64,000 nucleotides of DNA from assembly GCA_007258455.2 (NCBI GenBank), contig VDFB02047230.1, positions 153,065,797 to 153,129,796 on the forward strand. The letters run 5' to 3'. This DNA is from Sequoia sempervirens. Its lineage: Eukaryota; Streptophyta; Pinopsida; Cupressales; Cupressaceae. Shown in pieces: positions 1-11,413 of the stretch (within the stretch, counting starts at the first letter, position 1; every line of letters begins with the position of its first letter). A model generated the notes under the pieces. It was not told the DNA's origin and did not search any database. It saw only the letters and a list, made by a program, of their open reading frames with translations. Both the position numbers and the translations under genes were made by a program.

Positions 1-1045
1 TTTTGTAATATAAATATAATAGATGCCCTCCAATAGGAGAGAGAAGATGAGAATATGATTCCCTCCATAAAGAAGTAGCTCATGCACCAATGATGAAAGA
101 TTGAAGATAGAACATGACCCACCACCTATAAACAACATTTCTACCCTTAAGAAGAAATAGAACCATTGGTGATTGAAGAAGCCATTCTCATAAGTTCGAT
201 GAATAGGGAATGTAAATCCAAATTGTATGTTCCTCTAAAAAATATTTAAATATACACATGTTTGAACGAGATGATGTCAATCTAGAATCATATAAAAATG
301 GTGTAGAACAAGCTCCTTGAATATAATAATAAGGGTGGGATAAAATAAATGATGTGGTTGTCATGAAAGAGGAGATGAATGTACTCAAAATAGTCCTCCA
401 AATATACAATATGAGACTCCACAAATAAGGATGATATGTCTAATAGGTATAACCCCAAGTAGTTCTTTCTAGAAGAGGATGAATGTCTTGTTGCACTAAA
501 TCAATAGGGGCCATGAATGTGGTGTACTAATATGATCAAGAGCATCAAAATATGGAGATAGGGTCTTGATATGAGTGGAATAAAGAAGACAAGTCTCTAA
601 ACCATTAAAAAATGTATGGCCTATGATATACTCAAGCTCCTTCAAAGTATCATCATCAAAGGGTAAGCTATCTACATCATCAATAGGAATGAGACAATTT
701 ATAGTATGATCCTATGAGAATGGAGATATATGAGGATCTCCACAGATCTCCAAAAGTCTATTACAATGTGTGTGGGGATTATCAATATAGCACACATACT
801 ATCATGATCAACACTTGTACAAATAAATCCTACAACATTACCATATAATATTACCTTATGTTGATCTACTCTATGGCATGTCTAGTTTACGAATGAGTCC
901 ATAAAGATAAGGGAAAAGATTAAGCCACTAGAGATGTGTCCAAATATCATTTTTCAAGACTCATAATTATCCTTTTCTACAATGAATAGAAAAACTCATT
1001 ATACCTTCTCGAATAATAAAATCAAAGAAAAACTTAATTTTAATG
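1..1045. other. Decayed repeat-derived DNA left of element A1
   Basis: No intact gene is visible. On the minus strand a short coding-like stretch reads through about 540-690 (acidic run DDVDSLPFDDDTLKELEYI) and then breaks into stops, which suggests an old retroelement or gene relic. I cannot assign it to a family. The stretch is the target into which element A1 inserted; its continuation should resume at 8075. Confidence 0.4.
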
Positions 1046-1050
1046 CATAT
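1046..1050 (+). repeat. Target-site duplication, left copy (CATAT)
   Basis: CATAT lies directly before the TGTGTCATAG start of the 5' LTR. The same five bases lie directly after the 3' LTR at 8070-8074. A 5-bp duplication is the normal footprint of LTR-retrotransposon integration and fixes both outer borders of A1. Confidence 0.85.
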
Positions 1051-2554
1051 TGTGTCATAGAAAAATGGCCCTTTGACATTTTCATGGTCTTTTAGGTCTT
1101 TCTTCATGATGCTTGGTCCATTTTTCTTTGATTTAATGTTGTAATGTGGCTTAAACATTCACATTAGGTATTTAAAATTTAAATTATGGCATCTTGTGAA
1201 GGTGTTGTGAAGTGTTGTAAAATATTTCTACACTTTTCTAGACTCTATTCATTACAATTCACCTATAAAATCACCTTTTCATCCCTTATCAAGTCCTATT
1301 TTGAAGTTTTGAAAAGTCTTGTAACAAGATTTCATGGTTTTGTAGGCTTAATTTCACTATTTACACCTTTCTTATGCTTTATTTGACCCCTTTATGCACT
1401 CATAAGGCTTAATTAAGTGTGTTTTTGAATGTAAACCCGAAAAACAACATTAAATGCAAGATAATTCCCGATACCCACTTTCAAGTCCAAGGTGGGAATC
1501 ATTTTCCATGGGTGGCGAATGAGTCCCTCTTGGCTCCAAATTCAAAATATTTCAAATTTTCTTTCAAGTTTTTATTCAAAATTACCTTATGTTGGCCTAT
1601 GATGAGGTATCATCAGGTTACTAAGGCACAAGTGTGTATAAATATGTGTTTTTCTCCTCATTTTACATCTCCTAATTCATTCAAGCAATATCCTCATTCA
1701 CTAAGAATTCAATTAGCATTTGAGCCCTTTGCATCATTCAATCAAGCATCAATCAAGTATCTTGGAGCAGCCATTGGCATATCTTCATATTTCTTAACTA
1801 GTTTTCCCCTTTTGCATGTGTATTTATAAACTAGTGTATGCAGATTTATCAAGTAATTAGATGCTAAAAATTGGTCAAGAAGTCAACAAAGTGTTTCAAT
1901 TCAAATCAACCCTATTTCAAGCTTGGAGACAACCTACAGTCCGTTTTTTATAAATTTGACCTTGTCAACCCGATAAGAAGACAAGCTCAGATCTAGTGCT
2001 ACAAAATTGGTCCCTGGTTTCACAAAATTTTCGGAGAGGATTGATTCACCATTAATGGTTTATGAGTCCCACCTTAAGTCTGGAGATCTAGATTTTGTCA
2101 GATTCTAGATCCCAACACTCAGAAACCTATTTTCAGAAGTTTTCATCAGTAGTTGGACTGATTTTCCTTTAGTGGCGAATGAGTCCCACTAGTGATTTTT
2201 CAATTATTTTTTTAAGCATTCAGAACACTCCATATTCTTCATCAAACTCCCAAGTGCACTCTGATTCAACCTTTTTTAATTTTGTTATGCATTTGTTCAT
2301 ACTTTAGTTTATGCTTTCATATCACACTATGTTTTCAAACATTGCATATTTCCTAGATTTTGCATTCATAATCTTTCAATCACTTAGCTTATTTGCATTT
2401 AGATCATCTCATTTAGTCTTAATAACATCATACATTTCCTAATTTGAGTTAACCACCTTTATTTTTTGTGAGGTTTATCTCTCTCCTTTTAGGTGAAACA
2501 TCCTAAGAGTGCAAGAGTAGCCTATAAACCTCATGCCCAAAAATCTATGGTTCA
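1051..2554 (+). repeat. 5' LTR of A1
   Basis: The sequence begins TGTGTCATAG and ends in ATGGTTCA. It matches 6863-8069 closely over most of its length. It contains about 440 bp (roughly 2025-2465) absent from the 3' LTR, and lacks about 140 bp present there near 7605-7750. The phrase GGCGAATGAGTCC occurs near 1512 and again near 2173, and a related phrase occurs in the A2 LTRs. Confidence 0.85.
1637..1644 (+). promoter_or_regulatory. TATA box of A1 5' LTR
   Basis: TATAAATA sits in a conserved context (CAAGTGTGTATAAATATG) that is retained in the 3' LTR at 7448-7455. Position and conservation fit the retrotransposon's RNA polymerase II promoter. Confidence 0.55.
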
Positions 2555-2569
2555 TTTTGGTGAACCTAC
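2555..2569 (+). other. Primer-binding-site-like sequence of A1
   Basis: TTTTGGTGAACCTAC follows the 5' LTR directly. The TGG start can pair with a tRNA CCA tail. A2 has TTTTGGTGAACTTGAG at the equivalent place, so TTTTGGTGAAC is conserved in the family. It is not the common initiator-Met PBS; I did not identify the tRNA. Confidence 0.55.
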
Positions 2570-3056
2570 ATATTGAGCACTTTATCTTTTTTATTTCAAT
2601 TGCATCTTGCATTCTATACTTCATTTGCATCAACATTTAATTAGGTTTTATTTTGTTTTTGCATCCTAGGATTTCTTAAAATTGCATTAGTGAAAGACTC
2701 ATTTAGACTTCATTTTTGCATAACATATCATTTAAAAATAGAAAATCTCCATTTGAATCCTTAGTTTGTATCTAAAAAGAATTAAAATCACTTTTAATTT
2801 TTTGAAAAACACAAAAAAATCTCATAACTAGACTCATTCGCCACCCTAGGCAAATCAATCCACCTACACATTTTAGACAACATTTTCAGACATTTTTTGG
2901 GTATTTCCTACATTTTAGTTTTTTGTAGTTACTTTTTGTTGTGCTTTTTTGATTCTCTATTCTCTTATATTTCTTGCATCTTAGTTTACTTGCATTCATT
3001 GTCATCATGTCATTTCTTTTAATAAGTTTTGGAATTCATTAAAATCCTTGGTAGAC

Positions 3057-4841
3057 ATGTCCAATTGTGCCTTTGGCTGTGACCCTAATGATCTTGAGCT
3101 TCCTCATGCTCCTTCAACTCCTCGGGTGATCCCAAAAAGTTGGTTTACAATTTTTAGGAGATTCTATTTTTTGCTAAAATCACATATTTTTAGAAAATAT
3201 AATGATTTAAGCCTTTAAAAGTTCCATTTAAAGCATTCTCCTTTACACCTATCAAAATGTTGATAAAAAACCACTTTTGATTTACCTTTTGGGGGATCAA
3301 ATGAATTCATTTAAAATTTATTTTCTGTAAGTATGTAGTCCTTATTATAATCTTCCCAAAAAGTATAATTTTAAATAAAATTTGTTTTATTTTTTATTTC
3401 TTGTGAATGTAGGTTTTTCATTGAAAATCAAGCTCTTTGTTATGCACATGCAGAAAAATAGAAGATTATCAAAAAATAAAATTGAAAAATATGAGTGCAC
3501 CACATATTGAAGTCCTTGATCAAACAAAAAACAATTGAATTTTGATACATAAAAAAAAAAATTATGTGTTATACGGTCCACCTATGTCTGAATTGTAATT
3601 GGTTTGACTTTGAAACTTGATTAACAAAAAAATATTCAATAAAACACTATGAAACCAATTGGAAGCACTAGATATCGTAGTTGCAAATCTAAATTCAAAA
3701 AAAAAAAAAAAAAATTATCCTTCATGGAAAAAAAGTTGTGTTATACGGTGAGCGTCACTCCTTAAAAATGGTGTTTACTAAAAAAAAATAGTTTTCAAAG
3801 GAGATGGAAAAAGACATGCAATCTTATTCCATTTTTTTTCAAAAAAATACATTTAGAATCTACAAAAAAAATGCCACAAATCACTAGTTTGCATCATCTT
3901 CAAATTCCTCACGGTTTAGCCGCTATAAGTGTCCGAAAGTGAAGATTTAGTTAGAAAAAATTAGTTCAGTGTCTAGTTTGGCCAAAAATTGTAAACCAGT
4001 ATTGTGGGATCACCCCCTCATGATTGCCATCCTTTTGATGTAGACATCATTGGAGAAGATGATGATAGCATGAACAAGTTCTTAAATGAATGTCTTGATA
4101 ACATTGAAACCAATGCAACCTTTTATCCATCCATGAAACCACCAAATCTTTCTACTATTGCACCTCATGATCACTTTGGATACCTACATTCTGAAGCTCA
4201 AGTAGGACATAAGATCCCTCCATCAAGTGGACCTAGTTCCTCTCAACAAACACATCCTCAACCATTTTATGATAAAAAAGTCACAAACACTCCCATTAAC
4301 CTTGAAGAAACATATAGAAAAGGCTTTACTATCCTAAGTAAACAAGGTAGTGACACAACACATGAGCATAACATTCACCAACTTCTTGAACAAAAACAAA
4401 TAGAAGAAAACACAATAGGATTAGGATATCAAGATCCTTCTCATACTGATGAACCTCCTTCTGAACATTCTTCTTCCACGTGAACGACCATTACCTAATT
4501 CTAATGACAAGGATGCTAGGATCCCCAAAGGTCCTCTTCCTCCTTCCATTCATGAAAAAGGAGAATCTAGCAAACAAAAATGACCTTGTAACAAATTGAA
4601 AAATATCAAGTTTCCTAATCATCCTCCACCTGAAAGTGAAAGGAGACTTCAATTGCTTTTAAACAAAGGCCTTATACTCTTACCACCTATGAATAGGTTG
4701 GTCATCTGTCCTAAAGCTTCTAACATACCATATTGCAAATATCATCATGTTCTTGGACATCGAACTAAAGAATGTTGGACATTGAATGATATATTGAACA
4801 AGTATCACTTCACTAATACTAACTACTTTCCCATCATCCCT
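3057..4841 (+). pseudogene. Gag relic of A1, split by a TIR element
   Basis: This encodes a retrotransposon gag-like protein that would form the particle and bind the RNA. An ATG at 3057 opens a short reading frame that runs to 3123, where the TIR element interrupts it. The frame resumes after 4019 (motifs VDIIGEDDD, TPINLEETY) to a stop at 4481-4483. A further segment, 4596-4844, carries a zinc knuckle CKYHHVLGHRTKEC (C-x2-H-x4-H-x4-C). The same motifs in the same order occur in A2 (VDIIGEDD, TPINLEETY, CAYHRTLGHLIDEC), which supports homology. Taking out the insert and one CCTC copy keeps the two parts in one frame, so gag was open when the TIR element landed. Later stops separate the knuckle segment. 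The apparent start near 4004 lies inside the TIR and is not a real start. Confidence 0.75.
3124..4015. mobile_element. Non-autonomous TIR DNA transposon, copy 1 (GGGTGATCCC ends)
   Basis: This 892-bp insertion sits inside the A1 gag. It begins GGGTGATCCC and ends GGGATCACCC. The similarity of the inverted ends extends about 33 bp inward, including GGTTTACAATTTTT on both ends. CCTC flanks it on both sides (3120-3123, 4016-4019). No transposase is encoded; the interior is AT-rich. A second copy in opposite orientation lies at 26427-27392. It shares, for example, the segment around GATTTACCTTTTGGG and the TCAAATGAATTCATTT block. The superfamily is not known to me. Confidence 0.85.
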
Positions 4842-5214
4842 TAAAATAAAATCCTTTTATCATGTCATAGTTGTAGAATTTTTCATTCTCACTATTGCAT
4901 GATCCCTCCCATCACCTTTTTTGGCTCATTCTTGCCTCACATCTGGTGGGGGGAAAGAAGTTGTTAGCCTTATCCTAGTAATGCATTTGCTCTTGTCTCT
5001 TAACTACATTATTTACCTTCCAATTATACTACTTAAGATTGAGAAGCCAATAACTTCATTAATAGTTTACTTAAATTTTCATTGCGAGCTCCTTTTACAT
5101 TTTTCATTTTGTTTCATATGTGTATTGTGTTCCCCCATAATGTGTGTTTGATGTTCTCTCTCTTTGTACACTTCCTCTATTTGTACCTCTATTCTTCTAT
5201 ATGTTGTACATTTC

Positions 5215-5640
5215 CTTTTTCACTTTTGTTTTGTGTTTCTCCTTTTGGGGATGACACAAAGCATAAAGATGCCCTATATCTCTTCCATTTTAACCCAAAA
5301 GGTCCTTTTTGTTTTGTGTTTTCCTTTTGGGGATGAAGCAAAGCATTGAGACACCATATGTCTCTTCCATGTTGACCCAATCGACCCCTTTACCTTTTTA
5401 CTTTCTCTTTTTCTTGTGTTTTTTCCTTTTGGGGATGACACAAGGCATTGAGACCACAATGTCTCCTTCATGTTGACCCAAAAGCTTTTTCCTTTTCTTT
5501 TTCCTTTTTGTTTTCTTTTCACTTGTGTTTTCCTTTTAGGGACAATGCAAAGCGTCGAGACCACAATGTCTTTTTCATGTTGACCCAAACAAACTTTGTT
5601 TATCATTTGTTTTCGCTCTCTTTGTGTCATTCTTCCAATT
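5215..5640 (+). repeat. Tandem repeat array, four units of about 80-107 bp
   Basis: CCTTTTGGGGATGA-type units start near 5241, 5323, 5425 and 5532. Each is followed by CA(A)GCATTGAGACCACAATGTCT-like sequence and CATGTTGACCCAAA. A weaker half-unit lies near 5751. A2 carries a single unit (minus strand, about 51530-51580), so the array seems to have expanded in the A1 lineage. Long antisense frames across the array are repeat artefacts. Confidence 0.8.
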
Positions 5641-6847
5641 CTATGTGCTTTGGGGAATGATGATAGTTCCGCACTCAAGTTCATAAAAAACATTGCAATA
5701 ACGAGCATACTGACCCCAAATCTGTAGATCCCTTATGTGTTTGGTGTGTTCCTTTTTGGGGAGAAACCTCCTTTTCTTTTGTTTTCTTTTTCATTTACAT
5801 GAAGCAGCCTAACTTAGAAACATATGACTTGGCATAGAGGCTTTCCGAGTTGTCTCTCATGTCTTGTTTTCTCTTTGCATTTTTCCTTTGCTACTTTAAA
5901 GTAATTGCTCATAGAACGGTGTGTAGAAATTCCTTTAAAGTGGGGGGCATACATTGGCATCATTTCATTTGCATTCTTGGTTCTTAGTGCAGCCTTGTCA
6001 CTTCATACGATGTGTTTGTCACTTTGTGGATGACATTGGATTTTATTCCCTTCATAAGTGTGATCTATCTTAGCATATTACATTCCTCGTAGTGGCCTAA
6101 TGCGACACACTACATCCCCTAAGTTGTGAATATTTTATTCTTTGATTGGTCCTCTCTTGGAGATGTTAGACAAAATGTTCCCTAAGTGATAGACCTTACA
6201 TGAACTTAACAAGACTCCTTCGAACATCTTTTACATTTTACATTTTGTTACATTTTTTATTTTTCATTTTTACCACCTTGCATAATGCAACTTGCATGTT
6301 ATTGGTACCTATCCTCTTTGTTCATGAGTTCTAAGCATGCAAAGCTTTTCTTCTCTCATGAAGCATGAACTTGCATTTTCCTTTATGACACCTTTTTAAA
6401 TTTATCAAGAGGTATAACTCTAATATGGTTGAGCAAGAAGCCCATTCAGTGGCATGACTTTCCCCATAGCCACCTATGTGTTTGTGAGTACATACCAACT
6501 AGTGTATGTATCTTACCTTTTGGGTTTTCTCACTTGACAGACTGCCATGAGTTATGTCACCCTAGAGTGAGTATGCATTCTCTTTTTCTCACCAACAACC
6601 TAGATCTAATCTACAAACTAGTTGGATAGACGATCGAAGCTCAATCCAATTCTCCCTTTTCTTCTTTCATTTCAACACATGTGTTCCTTTGTTCTTATGT
6701 TTAGTTTGTCATGGGATCTTCATCCTAGGGGCTTGATCATCCCTCTTGATCGTTGTCATTCCATCTTCCTAATATAAGTGCATTTGGATCCTTCTCAATG
6801 TGCATGGCTACTTTAGTGTGAGTTTGAAGCAAGTTCATCCTCTCACT

Positions 6848-6862
6848 AAAGTGGGGACTAAA
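6848..6862 (+). other. Polypurine tract of A1
   Basis: AAAGTGGGGACTAAA abuts the TGTGTCG start of the 3' LTR. This is the expected site of plus-strand DNA priming. A2 has AAAGTGGGGGAAAAATTTAG at the same place. Confidence 0.8.
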
Positions 6863-8069
6863 TGTGTCGTAGAAAAATGGCCCTTTAACATTTTCATGGT
6901 CTTTTAGGTCTTTATTCACAATGCTTGGTCCATTTTTCTTTGATTTAATATTGTAATGTGGCTTAAACATTCACATTAGGTCTTTAAAATTCAAATTATG
7001 GCATCTTTTGAAGGTGTTGTGAAGTGTTGTAAAACATTTCTACACTTTTCTAGACTCTATTCATTACAATTCACCTAAAAATCACCTTTTCATCCCTTAT
7101 CAAGTCCTATTTTGAAGTGTTATGAAGTCTTGTAACAAGATTTCACATTTTTCTAGGCTTCATTTCACTATTTACCCCTTTCTTATGCTTTATTTGACCC
7201 CTTTATGCACTCATAAGGCTTAATTAAGTGTGTTTTTTAATGTAAACCCGACAAACAACATTAAATGCAAGATAATTCCTGACACCCACTTTCAAGTCCA
7301 ACGTGGGACCCATTCCCCATGGGCGGCAAATGAGTCCCTCTTGGCTCCAAATTCAAAATATTTCAAATTTTCTTTTGGGTTTTTATTCAAAATTACCTTA
7401 TGTTAGCCTGTGATGAGGTATCATCAGGTTACTAAGGCACAAGTGTGTATAAATATGTGTTTTTCTCCTCATTTTACATCTCCTAATTCATTCAACCAAT
7501 CTCCTCATTCACTAAGCATTCAATTATCATTTGAGCACTTTCCATCATTGAATCAAGCATCAATCAAGTATTTTGGAGTAGCCATTGACATATCTTCATA
7601 TTTCTTCAACAAGGTTGTTGAGTTTAGGACACTTGCATGTTGTTTATTAATCTTCCCTTATTCATTTCAGTCCATTTCTTCATTAAGGGTTTGACTACCA
7701 AAGTGAGATTTTACCAAGGAAAATTCCTATAACCTAACCCTTAACCATTTTTCCCCTTTTGTATGTGTGTTTGCAGACTTGTGTATGCAGATTTATCAAG
7801 TAATTAGGTGTTGAAAAGTGGTTAAGAAGTCAACAAAGTGTTTCAAGTCAAATCAACCCTATTTCAAGCTTAGAGACAACCTACAATCCATTTTTTGCAA
7901 ATTTGACTCCATCAACCCAACAAGAAGACAAGCTTGAAGATCTAGTGCTACAGAATTGGTCCCTGATTTCACAAACAATTTCGTGAGGTTTATCTCTCTC
8001 CTTTTAGGTGAAACATCCTAAGAGTGCAAGAGTAGCCTATAAACCTTATGCCAAAAAATCCATGGTTCA
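6863..8069 (+). repeat. 3' LTR of A1
   Basis: This is a direct repeat of 1051-2554, from TGTGTCGTAG to CATGGTTCA. It lacks about 440 bp of the 5' LTR (junction near 7980) and has about 140 bp that the 5' LTR lacks. A TATA box is at 7448-7455. Confidence 0.85.
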
Positions 8070-8074
8070 CATAT
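8070..8074 (+). repeat. Target-site duplication, right copy (CATAT)
   Basis: CATAT directly follows the 3' LTR and matches 1046-1050. Confidence 0.85.
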
Positions 8075-10130
8075 AAATCAAATCAAATGAATTCATCTCA
8101 AGAAAATAGAACATTTCTAAGTACCAAGATGTCCAAGTAATTGGCCAAAATGTGAAATAGTGATAAACTAAATAAAAATATTTAGAGAAGATTTTAGAAA
8201 AAATACATGGATGGATCATAAGAGCTTTGAAACACCTTTCCAATATTGAAAGAATCACAAAAATTGAAGATACAAGCAAAAAATTATGAGCTTCAAAGTA
8301 GAAAATGATCACCTAACTTCAACAAATGATAAAATAAAGTAGTAGAAAAATCCAACGATGAGACCTAAATCACGAAAAATGATCCTGGAACTAAATTTTC
8401 AATGATATGTTATTTTCAAAAACTAACTCCATTTTCCCAAGTTATGGGGGAAAAAACTATTAGGAATAAAATGAGGGCAAGGGGCCCTAGCTTGTCGCTA
8501 CTAAGTGGCATTGTGTTTCTTATAAAGTGGTTCCTTTGGATTGGGTGGCAGGATTTGGTTGCTTGGTGAAGGCATAACTGGTACTGGTGGTGACCTAGCT
8601 ACAAAATGGTGGCAACCAAGCTGAGAAAAGGTGGTGGTGGTTTGAGCTATTGGAGTTGCCACAATGATAAATATCTTGGTAGTAGATAGGCAAACAATTT
8701 AGGCTAGTTTTTTTAAATGGTTTTCCCATGGTAAGATTATGTCACTATTTTGTATGGTTGTTTTATTCTTCTTCAATCATTCTTATTTTCTTGTAACTAT
8801 TGTTTTACAAGTGAAATGCTGCTAAGATTTTCTTAGATTGAATACTTGCATTTCTATCCTTATAGGGTTAATGCAAAATGTATTTGCATATTTAATATCT
8901 ATTTTTTATATTTATTTTATATAATAATGGTTTGTAAGAATATTTTCTAATAGGCATATGTATGAAGCTAGGAAAATAACCCTCATAAAATCTTATACTA
9001 TTTAAACTCCAAAATGTCACACCTACAACCTCTAGCTGGCCTAAACGAAAACTTTTATAATGCCTATAATAGTCTATTTTATGTTTGTAGCAACTTGTGG
9101 ATGACCCATGACAACCTATTTCACTCTTGCATTAGCTTGTTATATGATTTTATAAATTAGAAGATGACATGTAGCACAAGTACACATAGGTTTGTGGCAT
9201 AAGGAAAGCCATAACATTCCTATAGTAAGCTTATGAATATGCATGTTTGGTGAAAAGCTTTTAGATAAAACAACATGTAGTAAAGATAGTCGTGTATTTA
9301 TTTGAAACATAACCTATCAAAAATTTTGTTACACAATATCACTTGTGAACCTACATGCTCCTACATCAATGCTAGATTGGTAATATTTCTCCTTTTTGTT
9401 GAATCTTAGGATATTAATTAAACAAATTTATGAAAAGATTGATGATAGATAGTAATACAATATGTTTTAAAAAAAAATTGATGTACAATTAACGTCTCAT
9501 GATAATGCTTTGATACTTCGTGATGTACACAAAGGGTGTTGTTTTAATGTGCTCTAGATTTCAAATTTTCAAATGAATTAGGGTCAATTTCTAAATACAA
9601 TACCAAAGATGTAAATAAAATATTCAATGCTTCAAGTTGGCATGTAACAACTAGTCGGAAAAGAGGAATATGAACCCAATTTTAAGATTTGAATTTGAAA
9701 TTTCTATGTTCATTTCTATAAATTGTTGAGCTAAATTAAGCTAGTTTCACAATGACAAATCTAAACCTAGATAAGAAATGAATAAACTCAAAATCAATTT
9801 GTAAGAATGAATGTAAATTAAAATTGAGTAAAGCTTGAGTTATATATTATCTTTTAGTTAAAATCATGCTAGTTATACAAATACTATTACATAAAATCAT
9901 ACTAGTTATACATATACTATTACATAAAGATAACTAGTTCCAAATAATACCAAAATAAAATTAAAAAAATACAAATTATATAATTTTTACCGTCACAAAG
10001 TTCAACATCACAGAGATAAATCATACCCAAATATATAATTTGTATGTTATTTTTACTACTTTTTCATTTTTCTTCTTACGATTTAAATGATTTTTTTCTC
10101 AATTAAATAGTGTTTGGAAACTGGAAGATG
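8075..10130. other. Intergenic DNA with no recognised gene
   Basis: The stretch is AT-rich with no convincing coding frame. A G/T-rich patch at about 8480-8660 (several GGTGG runs) stands out, but it codes for nothing I recognise. Its left end should be the continuation of the DNA interrupted by A1. Confidence 0.5.
9860..9925 (+). repeat. 33-bp tandem duplication
   Basis: Two adjacent units of the form AAAATCAT(G/A)CTAGTTATACA(A/T)ATACTATTACAT differ at only a few positions. Confidence 0.75.
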
Positions 10131-11413
10131 CCTCTACAATATAAATACATGCCACGTTTCTAATGACCGTCCGTTGAACCTGCTAAAACACAAGTGTCAC
10201 GTCGAAATGTGAATCCAAAAGCGTTTGGAAAGAAAAGCTCCTATTCAGAGGTCCCACTACTGTCCCGTTGAAACAATCTAAATGAGCTGGCAACCTGTCT
10301 GGTAATGTCCACCTACCATATTACCTGCCTCTTCACAATCATGTTGAGTGTTGTAGAAGATGATCGCTCTTTTCAGGGAAGTTCACCTAACCCAATGAAT
10401 CTACGAAACAAAAAAGTCCAGACAATCGACTTATATAATATCAAAATCTAAGAAAGGAGAACATTGGATTAGTTAATTCAATTGATTTTGAGAAAAACTT
10501 TTGTAGAAGATTTTATATTATTTACAAGTTTGTTTGTTAGTTGGTTTGGGAGTGAGTCTATTTTGATAAGTTTTCAGTTGAAAGTGAAAGATTGTGGAGT
10601 ATCCGTACCACTAAAATTATCTTGGTACATGATCCTATCTTCATCTTTTATATCAGAATTCTGGAGTTTGAATCTTGATGGATAGCATAAACAAGAACAT
10701 GTCATCATCCTCACCAATTGTGTACGATTAATAAAACTACAACACAACTTTTTGATAAAATTAAATATAATTGAATTAGTTTTAAAAGAATGCCAGCCTT
10801 ATCTTTTATGGTAGTGTTCAATTTTGTTTTTAATTCAGTAACGAAGACACGGATGTTGGACTCATTATAAGTACTTTTTCTGGTTACAGTTACTGCTCAT
10901 AAAATTCAGTTTCAAATTTTCAAAATCGTGACACTGAGCATAGTTCGATCAGTTCAAAAAGTATGTTAAAGTCAGCTGGGCTTTAGTTTTTCTGGTTTGT
11001 TAGTGAAGTTAGGTAGATGGATTACAAAGCAAGTAAAGAGTTTACTCAACCAGAAAGGCCGATGCCATTAGGGATGAGTATTTGGGACTAATTTGACCAG
11101 TACTGAAGATTCTCTGGATAGATATTGCCAGGAAAGTGTTGCTTGAACATCACAGGACAATTTAAGCTTGAAACTTTAAGGCTTCTGTTGAACTTTCTGT
11201 CTATGCTTTTGAGACTTGCGAAGGGTATTTATGAAGGATGATGAAAACAATTTGGAAACATTGAAATCGAATGCCATGCCCTTGCGTCGGTATTAAATCT
11301 CCTCCTTTCAGCAATTGTTTCAATGTATTTTAGCTGAAGCCGAGTTCGGCTCAAAAGAATATAATTGTGTTAGAATTGGGCCTGATCTGGAGTTATTTCT
11401 AAAGATTCCACCA
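10131..11413 (+). promoter_or_regulatory. Upstream region of the ATL gene
   Basis: The sequence becomes less repetitive here. Candidate sites: CACGT cores at about 10153 and 10198, a TATA-like TATATAAT near 10432, and a W-box core TTGACC at 11093-11098 (W-boxes are bound by WRKY factors, and ATL genes are often elicitor-induced). A pyrimidine tract ending in CAG at 11291-11311 could be a 3' splice site of a leader intron. None of this is decisive, and the transcription start is unknown. A 67-codon frame at 10482-10685 is probably chance. Confidence 0.35.

Larger units (their letters stand above)
1051..8069 (+). mobile_element. LTR retrotransposon A1, gag-only (non-autonomous)
   Basis: This is a complete 7.0-kb LTR element: 5' LTR 1051-2554, PBS-like site from 2555, a gag relic from about 3057 to 4841, a repeat-rich interior, a PPT at 6848-6862, a 3' LTR at 6863-8069, and a CATAT duplication on both sides. 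No protease, reverse transcriptase, RNase H or integrase is recognisable in the 4.3-kb interior, so it probably moved with enzymes from a relative. The gag zinc knuckle (C-x2-H-x4-H-x4-C) resembles plant Ty3/gypsy gag. A diverged second member, A2, lies at 48971-55033 on the other strand and shares gag motifs and PBS sequence. A TIR element at 3124-4015 is nested in its gag. Confidence 0.88.

Noticed and set aside
4004..4018. Start codon for gag at 4004
   Set aside because: These bases belong to the terminal inverted repeat of the inserted element, and the codon is GTG. Gag begins upstream of the insertion.
5274..5708. 144-codon minus-strand frame with repeated KGK and SSPKG
   Set aside because: It is created by the tandem repeat array; the repeats explain the protein periodicity.
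10482..10685. Upstream ORF regulating the ATL gene
   Set aside because: No evidence that this region is transcribed, and length and composition fit chance.
11315..11413. Longer N-terminus for the ATL protein (408 residues)
   Set aside because: It starts from TTG, which is not a normal plant start. The first ATG is at 11414. A spliced upstream exon remains possible.
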